Source: Marinibaculum pumilum | GTDB lineage: Bacteria; Pseudomonadota; Alphaproteobacteria; Ferrovibrionales; Ferrovibrionaceae | Length of the DNA stretch: 64,000 bases | Assembly (NCBI RefSeq): GCF_042646425.1 | Contig: NZ_JBHRTR010000028.1 | Location: 620,001 to 684,000, forward strand | Reading direction: 5' to 3' | In this document: positions 24,400 to 32,646 of the stretch, piece after piece | Numbering within the stretch: position 1 is the stretch's first letter | How the letters are laid out: every line of letters starts with the position of its first letter | Made by a program: the position numbers and the translations under genes | The notes under the pieces: model-generated | Told to the model about the DNA's origin: nothing | Databases searched by the model: none | Seen by the model: only the letters and a program-made list of their open reading frames with translations

Positions 24400-25947
24400 A
24401 TGGTTGCGGCGACCGACCGGCCCCCCGCCACATATCGCCCGCTGACGATCGCCAGCGGCATCATCGCCGCGGCGGAGCGCACGCCGGACAAGATCGCCCT
24501 GCAGGAGGGCGAACGCCGTCTGGCCTATCGCCAGCTGGCGGCGCGCATCCACCAGGTGGGGCAGGCGGCCATCGCCGATCCCGGGCTGCGGCCTGGCGAC
24601 CGCGCCGCCCTGGTCGCCGGCAACTGCCTGGAATATGCCGAGATCGTCGCCGGCCTGTCGGCGGCCGGCATCGCGGTGGCCACCGTGAACCCACGCCAGA
24701 CCGCAGCGGAGATCGCCTATATCATCGCCGATTGCGGCGCCCGGCTGGTGATCGCCGACGGCCCGCGGGCGGAGCTGCTGGCCGACCTGGACCTGCCGTC
24801 GGTGGAGAAGCGGCTGGTGATCGGGCCGGAACTGGATGCCTGGCGCGACCGCGCGGCGGCGCGCGACCCCGGCATCGACGTGCAGGAATGGGATGCCTTC
24901 GCCATCCCCTACACCTCCGGCACCACCGGCAAGCCGAAGGGGGTGGTGCTGTCGCACCGGTCGCGGGTGACGACCTTCTTCGCGATGGCGGCGGAATATG
25001 GCTGCTACGGCCCGGACGAACGCTACCTGGCGCTGGCGCCGCTGTTCCACGGCGCCGGCTTCGCCTTCGCCCATGCCGCCCTTTATTTCGGCGGCTTCTG
25101 CGAGGTGCTGCCGGCCTACGAGCCGGTACTGGTGCTGCGCCGGCTGGGGGAGAACGGCCTGGGCGGCACCTTCATGGTGCCCACCCATTTCCACGCCATG
25201 TTCGCGCTGGAGCCGAAGCTGCTGGAGCGGTATCGCGGGCTGGACCTGAAGGCGATCGTGTCCAACGCAGCCCCGCTGCCGCAGGCGACGAAGGAACGCA
25301 TCGTCGACTATTTCGGCCCCGGCCTGCTGCACGAGACCTATGGCTCCACCGAGGGCGGCATCGTCACCAACCTCCGCCCCGCCGACCAGCTGCGCAAGGT
25401 GCAATGCGTCGGCCAGGCCTTCCCGATGACCCGCATCCGGCTGCTGGACGATGACGGCGCGGGGGTCGCCGACGGCGAAGTCGGCGAGCTGTTCTCCAAC
25501 GGCCCGACCCTCTTCAACGGCTATTTCGGCATGCCGGAGGAAACCGAGGCGGCGTTCCGCGACGGCTGGTTCTCTGCCGGCGACATGGCGCGGATGGACG
25601 AGGAGGGCTTCTTCTACCTGGTCGACCGCAAGAAGGACATGATCATCTCCGGCGGCGTGAACATCTATCCGCGCGAGATCGAGGAGGTGCTGTTCCGCTG
25701 CCCCGGCCTGCGCGACGTGGCGGTGATCGGCCGGCCCGACGATTACTGGGGCGAAGCCGTCGCCGCGATCGTCGTCGCCGACCCCGACGCGCCGGCCGAT
25801 GCGGCCGCGATCCTGGACTTCTCCGCGCAGCACCTGGCGCCGCACAAGCGGCCGAAATCCGTCGCGTTCATCGATGTCCTGCCGCGCAATGCCGCCGGCA
25901 AGGTGCTGAAGCGGGACCTGCGGGCCGCGCCGCCCGCACCCGGCTGA
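24400..25947 (+). CDS. AMP-forming acyl-CoA synthetase
   Basis: ATP-dependent carboxylate-CoA ligase of 515 residues. Its AMP-binding motif is IPYTSGTTGKPKGVVLSHR (about 168-186). Further motifs are YGSTEGG, the hinge region GDMARMDEEGFFYLVDRKKD, SGGVNIYPREIEEVL and the catalytic C-terminal Lys in NAAGKVLKRDLR. The N-terminal half is of the kind seen in fatty-acid, feruloyl- and cyclohexanecarboxylate-CoA ligases. The start at 24400 gives an 11-base gap from the amidohydrolase stop. Its acid substrate is unknown. Confidence 0.92.
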   Translation: MVAATDRPPATYRPLTIASGIIAAAERTPDKIALQEGERRLAYRQLAARIHQVGQAAIADPGLRPGDRAALVAGNCLEYAEIVAGLSAAGIAVATVNPRQTAAEIAYIIADCGARLVIADGPRAELLADLDLPSVEKRLVIGPELDAWRDRAAARDPGIDVQEWDAFAIPYTSGTTGKPKGVVLSHRSRVTTFFAMAAEYGCYGPDERYLALAPLFHGAGFAFAHAALYFGGFCEVLPAYEPVLVLRRLGENGLGGTFMVPTHFHAMFALEPKLLERYRGLDLKAIVSNAAPLPQATKERIVDYFGPGLLHETYGSTEGGIVTNLRPADQLRKVQCVGQAFPMTRIRLLDDDGAGVADGEVGELFSNGPTLFNGYFGMPEETEAAFRDGWFSAGDMARMDEEGFFYLVDRKKDMIISGGVNIYPREIEEVLFRCPGLRDVAVIGRPDDYWGEAVAAIVVADPDAPADAAAILDFSAQHLAPHKRPKSVAFIDVLPRNAAGKVLKRDLRAAPPAPG

Positions 25948-25959
25948 GGCCGGGCCGCA

Positions 25960-25977
25960 CCGCCGGCCTGCCGGCGG
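25960..25977 (+). terminator. GC hairpin after the ligase gene
   Basis: CCGCCGGCCTGCCGGCGG is an almost perfect palindrome 13 bases after the ligase stop. No T-run follows, so termination is uncertain; it may only separate the ligase and transporter transcripts. Confidence 0.4.
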
Positions 25978-26071
25978 AGCGCATGCGTAGCCTGCCGGAG
26001 AGCTGAGCCGGCGGGATCGAAGGCAACAGGGATTTGCGATAACCGAACCCACGCAGAGGGGAGACGAAGAG

Positions 26072-27100
26072 ATGACGATTCCCATGTTCGGCCGCCGCGC
26101 GGCCCTCGGCCTCGGCCTCGGCCTCGGCCTGGCCGCGGCGCTCGGCCTTGGCCTCACCGCACCGGCCCAGGCGGAAGAGACGGAGATGACCTTCGTCCTG
26201 GACTGGACCCCGCACGGCATGCATGCGCCGTTCTTCCTGGCGGCGGAGAAGGGCTGGTTCAAGGAGGCGGGCCTGGACGTCACCTTCCAGGACGGCCGCG
26301 GCTCCGCCAGCACGGTGAACCTGGTCGGCGCCGGGCAGGGCGATCTGGGCCATGCCGGGCTGAACACGATGGCGATTGCCCGTACCAAGGGCCTGCCGGT
26401 GACGGCGGTCGGCTCGATCCTGCGGAAGAACGAGGTCGGCATCCTGTTCGACCGCGGCAAGGGCTACCAGAAGCCCGAGGACTTCAAGGGCAAGTCGCTG
26501 ATCTTCACCGCGGGTTCCACCGAGGCGCCGTTCATCGAGAGCTTCCTGAAGGCCGGCGGCATGACCGACAGCGATGTCGAGCTGATGGCGGTCGACCCGG
26601 CGGCGAAGGTCTCCACCTATCTCAGCGGCCAGGGCGACGGGGTGATCACGCCGGTGCCGTTCATCATGGCGATCTCCGAAGGCAAGCGGAATTCCGACGG
26701 CGTGCTGTTCGCCGATTTCGGCATGCCGCTGCTGTCCTGGGGGATCATCGCCAACGACGATTACCTGGAAGAGCATCCGGAGGCGGTGAAGGCGTTCATG
26801 GCGGTGCTGGCCCGCGCCTGGGCCTATGTGCTGGAAAGCGACGCGCACCTGACCGAGGCGGTGGAGGCGATCCAGAGCCAGCGGCCGGAGGCCAAGGTGT
26901 CGATGCCGGCCGGCAAGGCGATCTTCAACGCCTATCGCCCCTACTTCTATTCGCCCTCCACGGAAGGCAAGCCGATAGGGACGATGACGGCGGCCGACTG
27001 GGACGACACCATCGCCACCATGAAGAAGCTGGGCCTGGTGCCCGAGGATGCGAAGGCGGAGGAGTTCTACAGCCTCGACTATCAGCCGCCGCAGTCGTGA
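26072..27100 (+). CDS. ABC substrate-binding protein, NMT1/THI5-like (SsuA/TauA type)
   Basis: Periplasmic receptor of 342 residues for a small organic solute; relatives bind pyrimidine thiamin precursors, sulfonates, nitrate or riboflavin. An Arg-containing N-terminus (FGRRAALG) and a hydrophobic core built from repeated LG units form the signal peptide, cut near AQA-EE. The mature start TFVLDWTPHGMHAPFFLAAE then KGWFKEAGLDV is diagnostic of the NMT1/THI5 family. A good Shine-Dalgarno (GGGGAGA) lies upstream. ATPase and permease genes follow. The flanking amidohydrolase, hydrolase and oxidase genes suggest a nitrogen heterocycle or similar ligand. Confidence 0.92.
   Translation: MTIPMFGRRAALGLGLGLGLAAALGLGLTAPAQAEETEMTFVLDWTPHGMHAPFFLAAEKGWFKEAGLDVTFQDGRGSASTVNLVGAGQGDLGHAGLNTMAIARTKGLPVTAVGSILRKNEVGILFDRGKGYQKPEDFKGKSLIFTAGSTEAPFIESFLKAGGMTDSDVELMAVDPAAKVSTYLSGQGDGVITPVPFIMAISEGKRNSDGVLFADFGMPLLSWGIIANDDYLEEHPEAVKAFMAVLARAWAYVLESDAHLTEAVEAIQSQRPEAKVSMPAGKAIFNAYRPYFYSPSTEGKPIGTMTAADWDDTIATMKKLGLVPEDAKAEEFYSLDYQPPQS
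26105..26128 (+). repeat. Hexanucleotide tandem repeat in a signal peptide
   Basis: Four perfect copies of CTCGGC, then near copies, encode the LG repeats in the hydrophobic core of the signal peptide. Gain or loss of one unit keeps the frame and changes only the length of the hydrophobic core. Confidence 0.8.
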
Positions 27101-27135
27101 CGGTACGGTCCTGAAAGTGCGGGCCTGACGTCGAG

Positions 27136-27939
27136 ATGGGTGCAGCGGAAGACCTGGCCGCGCCGACCCTGCGGCTGCGTGGGGTGGAGAAGGTCTTCGC
27201 CTCCGGCCGCGGCGATGTCCATGCCCTGCAGGGCATCGACCTGGACATCGCCCGCGGCGAATTCGTCAGCATCGTCGGCCCGTCGGGCTGCGGCAAGAGC
27301 ACCCTGCTGAAATGCGTGGCGGGACTGGAAACCGTGACCGGCGGCAGCCTGACCCTGGACGGCGCGGCGATCGTCGCGCCGCCGCAGGATGTCGGGATCG
27401 TCTTCCAGCGCGACGCGCTGCTGGACTGGCGGACGGTGCTGGACAATGTCCTGCTGCCGGTCGACTTCCGCCGCCTGCGGCGGGCGGACTGGACGGCGCG
27501 GGCGCATGAGCTGCTGGCCGATTTCGACCTGGACGGCTTCGCGGACCGCTATCCCTGGGAACTGTCGGGCGGCATGCGCCAGCGGGTCGCGATCTGCCGC
27601 GGCCTGCTGCTGGACCCGCAGCTTCTGCTGATGGACGAGCCGTTCGGCGCGCTGGACGCGATCACCCGCGACGAGCTGAACATGGAGCTCGAGCGGATCT
27701 GGGAGCGCACCCACAAGACGGTGCTGTTCATCACCCACTCCATTGCGGAATCGGTCTTCCTGTCCGACCGGGTGGTGGTGATGGCGCGCGGGCCGGGCCG
27801 CATCGCGGAGGTCATCCCCGTCGACCTGCCGCGCCCGCGCACCCTGCCGTTGCGGGAGACGGCGGAATTCGGCGCCCATGTCGGCCGCATCCGCGAGATC
27901 TTCGAGGGGCTGGGCATCATGCGCCGGACCCGGGGGTGA
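27136..27939 (+). CDS. ABC transporter ATPase (TauB/SsuB-like)
   Basis: Cytoplasmic ATPase of 267 residues. Walker A is GPSGCGKS (48-55), the signature is LSGGMRQRVAICR and Walker B is LLLMDEPFGALD, followed by a D-loop and the switch-His region (FITHSIAES), all typical of nitrate/sulfonate/taurine-type importers. It lies 35 bases after the binding protein. The permease gene follows after a 306-base gap that contains a palindromic repeat. Confidence 0.94.
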   Translation: MGAAEDLAAPTLRLRGVEKVFASGRGDVHALQGIDLDIARGEFVSIVGPSGCGKSTLLKCVAGLETVTGGSLTLDGAAIVAPPQDVGIVFQRDALLDWRTVLDNVLLPVDFRRLRRADWTARAHELLADFDLDGFADRYPWELSGGMRQRVAICRGLLLDPQLLLMDEPFGALDAITRDELNMELERIWERTHKTVLFITHSIAESVFLSDRVVVMARGPGRIAEVIPVDLPRPRTLPLRETAEFGAHVGRIREIFEGLGIMRRTRG

Positions 27940-28245
27940 GGGGATGAGCTTCTTCTTTCGCGGTGACGCTGCTCAAGAGCCATCGTCATCCCCGGCTCCG
28001 AAGTACCGAAGGCAGGGGTCGGGGATCGCGACGGGACAGCGACACCAGTGGTCATCCTCGCCCTTGAGGCGAGGATCCATTCCGCAAGCGGTGCGGCCCC
28101 GCGCGGCATGCGGAATGGATTCCATGGTCAAGCCATGGAATGACGGCGGCAGGGAAGCCACGCCGGTCCGAGGTGTGGGTTCGGCAGTGTCAGGCCCGAG
28201 GGCGACGGCGGCAGGGCGCCATCGCGCAACGACCGGAGGCACCCA
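27940..28245. other. Intergenic gap with an inserted palindromic repeat
   Basis: These 306 bases separate the ATPase and permease genes of one transporter, where only a few bases would be usual. The gap is largely the repeat at 28051-28144. No gene is supported. Insertion of the repeat into a former compact operon is a reasonable explanation. Confidence 0.65.
28051..28144. repeat. Dispersed palindromic intergenic repeat, copy 2
   Basis: Begins GTCATCCTCGCCCTTGAGG, continues GAGGATCCATTCCGC, then GCGGAATGGATTCCATGG and ends CCATGGAATGAC. This is the same plan as copy 1: two end hairpins and a mirrored ATTCCGC/GCGGAAT core. It lies inside the transporter operon. Confidence 0.8.
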
Positions 28246-29037
28246 ATGACCGCGTTCTGGGCCTCCCGCCAGGGGCGCCTCCTTTCGGTGCTGATCGTCG
28301 TCATCGCCCTGCTGCTGCTGTGGGAGGGCGCGATCCACGCCTTCGACATCAAGCCCTTCCTGCTGCCTTCGCCGATCGCCGTGGTGGCGGAACTGGCGGA
28401 CAGCCCGGGCTGGTATGCCGCCCATGCCGGGCAGACCCTGCTGCAGACCTTCCTGGGCTTCGCCCTGGCCGTGGCGCTGGGCATCGTGATGGCGGTCGGC
28501 ATCGTCTATTCGCGCTGGATCGAGCAGAGCCTCTATACGATCCTGGTCGGCCTGAACTCGATCCCGAAGGTGGCGGTGGCGCCGCTGTTCATCGTCTGGC
28601 TGGGCACCGGGCTGGAGCCGAAGGTGGCGATCGCCTTCCTGATCGCGGTCTTCCCGATCGTCATCGACACCGTGCTGGGCCTGCGCTCGGTCGATCCCGA
28701 CCTGCTGGACCTGGCGCGGTCGCTGCGCGGCAGCCGTTTCCAGGTGCTGCGCATGGTGCGCTTTCCCAACGCCCTGCCCAGCCTGTTCGCCGGCATGAAG
28801 GTGGGCATCTCCTTCGCCTTCATCGGCGCGATCGTGGGCGAGTTCGTCGCCTCCTCCTCCGGCCTGGGCTACGTGATCCTGTCCAGCCAGGCGACGTTCG
28901 ACACCACCCGGATGTTCGCGGCGATCTTCCTGCTGGCGGTGATCGGCACGATCCTGTTCTACATGGTGGAACTTGCAGAGAAGGCATTCATTCCCTGGCA
29001 TGTCTCCCGTCGGAAAGAGGGGCTTGTCCAGCCGTGA
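28246..29037 (+). CDS. ABC transporter permease (TauC/SsuC-like)
   Basis: Inner-membrane subunit of 263 residues with about six hydrophobic helices. The EAA loop region reads ARSLRGSRFQVLRMVRFPNA, followed by LPSLFAGMKVG, typical of this importer class. Its stop overlaps the GTG start of the next gene by four bases (GTGA), so the tandem hydrolase is translationally coupled to the transporter. Confidence 0.93.
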   Translation: MTAFWASRQGRLLSVLIVVIALLLLWEGAIHAFDIKPFLLPSPIAVVAELADSPGWYAAHAGQTLLQTFLGFALAVALGIVMAVGIVYSRWIEQSLYTILVGLNSIPKVAVAPLFIVWLGTGLEPKVAIAFLIAVFPIVIDTVLGLRSVDPDLLDLARSLRGSRFQVLRMVRFPNALPSLFAGMKVGISFAFIGAIVGEFVASSSGLGYVILSSQATFDTTRMFAAIFLLAVIGTILFYMVELAEKAFIPWHVSRRKEGLVQP

Positions 29038-30719
29038 ACAGCGATACCGGTTTGCAGCGCCATGTCGTGCACCTGGCGGACGGGCGGGCGGTGCATCTGC
29101 GCACCTCCGGCTCCGGGCCGCCGGTGCTGCTGTGCCATGAAAGTCCGCGCTCCTCGGTCGCGCTGACCCTGCTGGCCGGCTTCCTGGCGGACCGCTTCAC
29201 CGTGCTGGCGATGGACACGCCGGGCTATGGCCTGTCCGACCCGCTGCCGCTCGACCGGCCGGAGATCCCGGACTATGCCGATGCCGCGATCGGCCTGCTG
29301 GACGCGCTGAACGTCGGCCGGCTGCCGGTCTACGGTACCCATACCGGTGCCAGCATCGCAGTGGAGATGGCGCGGCGGCATCCCGACCGGATCGCCGGCG
29401 CGGTGCTGGACGGCTATCCGGTCTTCACCCCGGCGGAGCGCGCCGCCTTCCTGGACAGCTACCTGCCGCCGTTCCGGCCCGATGCCCATGGCGGCCATGT
29501 CGCCTGGCTCTGGTCGCGGGTGCGCGACCAGTTCACGGTGTTTCCCTGGAACTTGTGGGGGGCGGCGGCGCGGCTGCCGCGCGACCCGCCGCCGCTGGCC
29601 CTGCACGACCAGGTCGCCGCCGACATCCTGCGCGCGGGCGACGGCTACCGCACCGGCTATGCCGCCGCCTTCCGCCATCACGGCCCCGGGCCGGTGCCGC
29701 ACCTGAAGGTGCCCGTGACCTTCGCCGCCCGCACCGACGACCTGCTGTTCGACCAGCTGGCGCGCCTGCCCGACTTGCCGGAAGGCTGCACGATCCTGCC
29801 GCTGGACCCAGATCGCCCGGCCTGGGGCGCGGTCATCGCCGACACCCTGGCCGGCACCACGGGCGACGGCACCGCGCCGGACCTGGCGCCGGATCCGGCC
29901 GCCATCGTGGCCGGGCCGCTGCGCCGCCAGATGGTCCGGCCGGCGCGGCACGGTGCGGACATCATGCTGCATGCCGGCGGCCCGGCGGCGCCGGACGGCA
30001 CCCTGCTGTTCCTGCACGACCTGCCGGGGGCGGGACGCGACTGGCGGCCGTTGCTGCAGCGCTGCGTCGCCCGCTACCGGGTGCTGGCGCCGGACCTGCC
30101 GGGCTGTGCCGACAGCGCAGCCGGCGCCGACAGCCTGGACGATGCGGTCGCCGCAATGCTGGCCCTGCTGGAGATGCTGCCGGCCGCGCCCCCGCTGACC
30201 ATCGTCGCCCGCGGTCTGTCGGTACCGCTTGCCCTGACCCTGGCCGGTTCCCTGCCAGCGCGGCCGCGGCTGCTGCTCTGCGACCCGGCGCCGGCAACGG
30301 CGACGGAAGCGGAGCGCTACCAGGACTATCTGCCGGACCTGGCGCCGCGCTGGGACGGCGGGCATCTGTTCGCCGCCTGGACCATGCTGCGCGACGGCCT
30401 GGTCTATCGCCCCTGGCACGACCGGCGGCACCATGCCGCCCGCCATCTGGGCGACGAGATGGACCTGGCCGGCCTGCACGACCGCTTCGCCGACCTGATG
30501 CAGCAGCCGCAGGGCTGGCACGGCACCGCGATGGGCGCGATCGGCCGCCCGCTGTCCCATGCCGGTCCCAGGGACGGCGCGCAGGTCCTGCTGGGGGCCG
30601 ACCTGCCGGCGGTCGTCGGGCTGCGCGAGACATTGCGGTCGGCCGGCTTCGCGGTCGACCTGGTCGACCCGCTGGCCTGGCCGGATGCCATCCTGGCCGC
30701 CGTCGCGGCGGCGCATTGA
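29034..30719 (+). CDS. Tandem alpha/beta-hydrolase-like protein
   Basis: A 561-residue protein with two alpha/beta-hydrolase folds end to end. The N-terminal half has the oxyanion-hole region SGPPVLLCHESP and then MDTPGYGLSDP. The nucleophile elbow reads GTHTG (101-105), with His103 where Ser, Asp or Cys is expected. The C-terminal half (about 305-545) starts with LLFLHDLPGAGRDW and APDLPGCADS, and its elbow (VARGLSV) is also non-standard. Either half may be a pseudo-enzyme or use another residue. The GTG start at 29034 is fixed by overlap with the permease stop. It probably processes the transported compound. Confidence 0.8.
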   Translation: MNSDTGLQRHVVHLADGRAVHLRTSGSGPPVLLCHESPRSSVALTLLAGFLADRFTVLAMDTPGYGLSDPLPLDRPEIPDYADAAIGLLDALNVGRLPVYGTHTGASIAVEMARRHPDRIAGAVLDGYPVFTPAERAAFLDSYLPPFRPDAHGGHVAWLWSRVRDQFTVFPWNLWGAAARLPRDPPPLALHDQVAADILRAGDGYRTGYAAAFRHHGPGPVPHLKVPVTFAARTDDLLFDQLARLPDLPEGCTILPLDPDRPAWGAVIADTLAGTTGDGTAPDLAPDPAAIVAGPLRRQMVRPARHGADIMLHAGGPAAPDGTLLFLHDLPGAGRDWRPLLQRCVARYRVLAPDLPGCADSAAGADSLDDAVAAMLALLEMLPAAPPLTIVARGLSVPLALTLAGSLPARPRLLLCDPAPATATEAERYQDYLPDLAPRWDGGHLFAAWTMLRDGLVYRPWHDRRHHAARHLGDEMDLAGLHDRFADLMQQPQGWHGTAMGAIGRPLSHAGPRDGAQVLLGADLPAVVGLRETLRSAGFAVDLVDPLAWPDAILAAVAAAH

Positions 30720-30723
30720 AGCG

Positions 30724-32280
30724 ATGACGGCCAACTCCGCCGCCGAACTGTGCCGCGCCCGGCTCGGCGCGGCGCATGTCCGCGACGATCCGCAGGCCCT
30801 GGCATTCTTCGGCCATGACATCGCCGGGCCGGCGCCGCATCCGCCCGCCGCCATCGCCCGGCCGCCGGACGTCCCGTCGCTGCAGGCCTTGATGGCGGAC
30901 CTGAACGCCGCCGGCGTCGCGGTGCTGCCGCGCGGCGGAGGCCTGTCCTATTCCGGTGGCTACCTGCCGCCGGCGGCCGGTTGCGTGGCCCTGGACCTCA
31001 CCGCGCTGGACCGGGTGACGGAGATCGAAGCCGCCGACCGCCGGGTGACGGTGCAGGCGGGCTGCAGCTGGGGCCGGCTGCACGATGCCCTGGCGGAGGG
31101 GGGCCTGCGCACCCCCTTCTTCGGCCCGCTGTCCGGCCATGGCGCGACGATCGGCGGTGCCCTGTCGCAGCGCGCCGCCTTTTTCGGGTCCGCCGGCCAT
31201 GGCCATTCCGATGCCGGCGTGCTGTCGCTGGACGTGGTGCTGGCAGATGGGCGCCTGCTGCGCACCGGCACCGCCGCGGCGGAGGGCGGCCTGCCTTTCG
31301 CGCGCGCCTTCGGGCCCGACCTGACCGGGCTGTTCCTGGGCGATTGCGGCGCCTTCGGCATCAAGACCGCGGCCACCCTGACCGCCCTGCCGGCACCGGC
31401 GGCGACCCTGTTCGCCTCCTTCGCCTTCGACAGCGGCGCCGCCCTGGCCGCGGCCCAGGCGGCCCTGGCGGGCCTGCCGGGCCTCGCCGATATCTACGGC
31501 TTCGACCCGGTCAGCCACGACAATCTGGACCGGCAGGGCTTCTCCGCGCTGGAAGGCGCCGCCCTGGTGCGGGAGGTCGGCCGCGCCGGCGGCCTGAAGG
31601 CGGCCTGGCGGATGGCGAAGGCCGGCCGTGCCTTCGTCCGAGACCTGGGCTGGTCGCTGCACCTGGTGGCGGAGGGCGAGAGCGAGGCCGCCTGCACCGC
31701 TGTGCTCGCGGAGGTCGCGCGGATCGCCGGCGAAGAAGGCGGCCGCCCGGTGCCGGACACCATTCCCCGGGTCACGCGGGCAAAGCCGTTCCGCCCGGTG
31801 AAGGCCTTTCTGGGGCCGGCGGGGGAGAACTGGCTGCCGCTGCACGGCCTGCTGCCGCCCTCCGCCCTGGCGCCGGCCCTGGCGGCGGTCACCGCGCTGC
31901 GCGACGACCGTGCGGCGGACCTGGCGGCACACGGCATCCGGATCTCGATCCTGACCGCCAGTGTGGGCACGTCGGTGCTGCTGGAGCCGCAGCTGTTCTG
32001 GCCCGACACCTTGTCGGCCTTCCACCTGGGGGCGGCGCAGCCGGACCAGCTGGAACGCTACGCCGACCGACCGGAAAACCCGGCCGCCCGGGCGGCGGCG
32101 AAAGCCCTGCGCGCGGAACTGATCGAGCTGCTGGACGGCTTCGGCGCCAGTCACCTGCAGCTGGGCCGCAGCTACCGCTACGCCGACCGCCTGGCGCCGG
32201 AGGCGCTGGCCCTGGCACGGGCGGTGAAGGCGGCGCTGGACCCGAAGGGGCTGATGAACCCCGGCGTGCTGGGCCTCTGA
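30724..32280 (+). CDS. FAD-linked oxidase (PCMH/VAO family)
   Basis: Flavoprotein oxidoreductase of 518 residues. The FAD-binding PCMH domain occupies about residues 50-230, with VLPRGGGLSYSGGYLPP, VTVQAGCSWGRLHDAL, FFGPLSGHGATIGGALSQ and GHSDAGVLSLDVVLADGRLL. A C-terminal substrate domain ends with DPKGLMNPGVLGL, the usual VAO-family tail (glycolate- or lactate-oxidase-like GlcD relatives). It follows the tandem hydrolase by four bases and closes this operon. The oxidised substrate, an alcohol or hydroxy acid, is not identifiable. Confidence 0.88.
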   Translation: MTANSAAELCRARLGAAHVRDDPQALAFFGHDIAGPAPHPPAAIARPPDVPSLQALMADLNAAGVAVLPRGGGLSYSGGYLPPAAGCVALDLTALDRVTEIEAADRRVTVQAGCSWGRLHDALAEGGLRTPFFGPLSGHGATIGGALSQRAAFFGSAGHGHSDAGVLSLDVVLADGRLLRTGTAAAEGGLPFARAFGPDLTGLFLGDCGAFGIKTAATLTALPAPAATLFASFAFDSGAALAAAQAALAGLPGLADIYGFDPVSHDNLDRQGFSALEGAALVREVGRAGGLKAAWRMAKAGRAFVRDLGWSLHLVAEGESEAACTAVLAEVARIAGEEGGRPVPDTIPRVTRAKPFRPVKAFLGPAGENWLPLHGLLPPSALAPALAAVTALRDDRAADLAAHGIRISILTASVGTSVLLEPQLFWPDTLSAFHLGAAQPDQLERYADRPENPAARAAAKALRAELIELLDGFGASHLQLGRSYRYADRLAPEALALARAVKAALDPKGLMNPGVLGL

Positions 32281-32358
32281 GGGCCAGTCGCTGTCCAGAT
32301 GACGGGCCACGATCGCCTGCGTGTCGGCGCTGGAGATGACGCACCTTTCCCTGCCGCC

Positions 32359-32388
32359 GTCATCCTCGGCTCGGGGGCCGAGGATGAC
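32359..32388. repeat. Short form of the dispersed palindromic repeat
   Basis: GTCATCCTCGGC, six bases, then GCCGAGGATGAC: a perfect 12-bp stem equal to one terminal hairpin of the longer repeats. It could act as a terminator for the upstream operon. Confidence 0.65.
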
Positions 32389-32401
32389 GGCAAAAAGGGA
32401 G

Positions 32402-32550
32402 GACCGCAGGGCTGATTTGGCTCCCTGACGAGATGTGTGAATGCCGTAGGCTCGGGGGCCGAGGGCGGTCGGAATAGGGGAGAACCGCAGGGCTGGGTCT
32501 GGTCCGCCGGCGAGGTGTGCAAATGCCGAAGGTTTGCAGACCAAGGGCCA
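32402..32550. repeat. Degenerate 80-base tandem duplication
   Basis: GACCGCAGGGCTG… from 32402 and AACCGCAGGGCTG… from 32483 share the order ACCGCAGGGCTG, then CGAGnTGTGnnAATGCCG, then AGGGC. The copies are diverged, with no reading frame in common. Function unknown. Confidence 0.5.
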
Positions 32551-32646
32551 GTCGGCTGTCGGGGCCTTTCCGCCTGCGGACTGCGGCGCATCTTGAGCCT
32601 TGGGATGCCGCCGTGCCCCGGTCCTGGCGGCGGGGAGTATGATGCA

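Larger units (their letters stand above)
32281..32646. other. Intergenic gap before the photolyase gene
   Basis: No gene is supported in these 366 bases. The gap contains a short form of the palindromic repeat (32359-32388) and two diverged tandem copies of an 80-base sequence (32402-32550). Confidence 0.6.
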
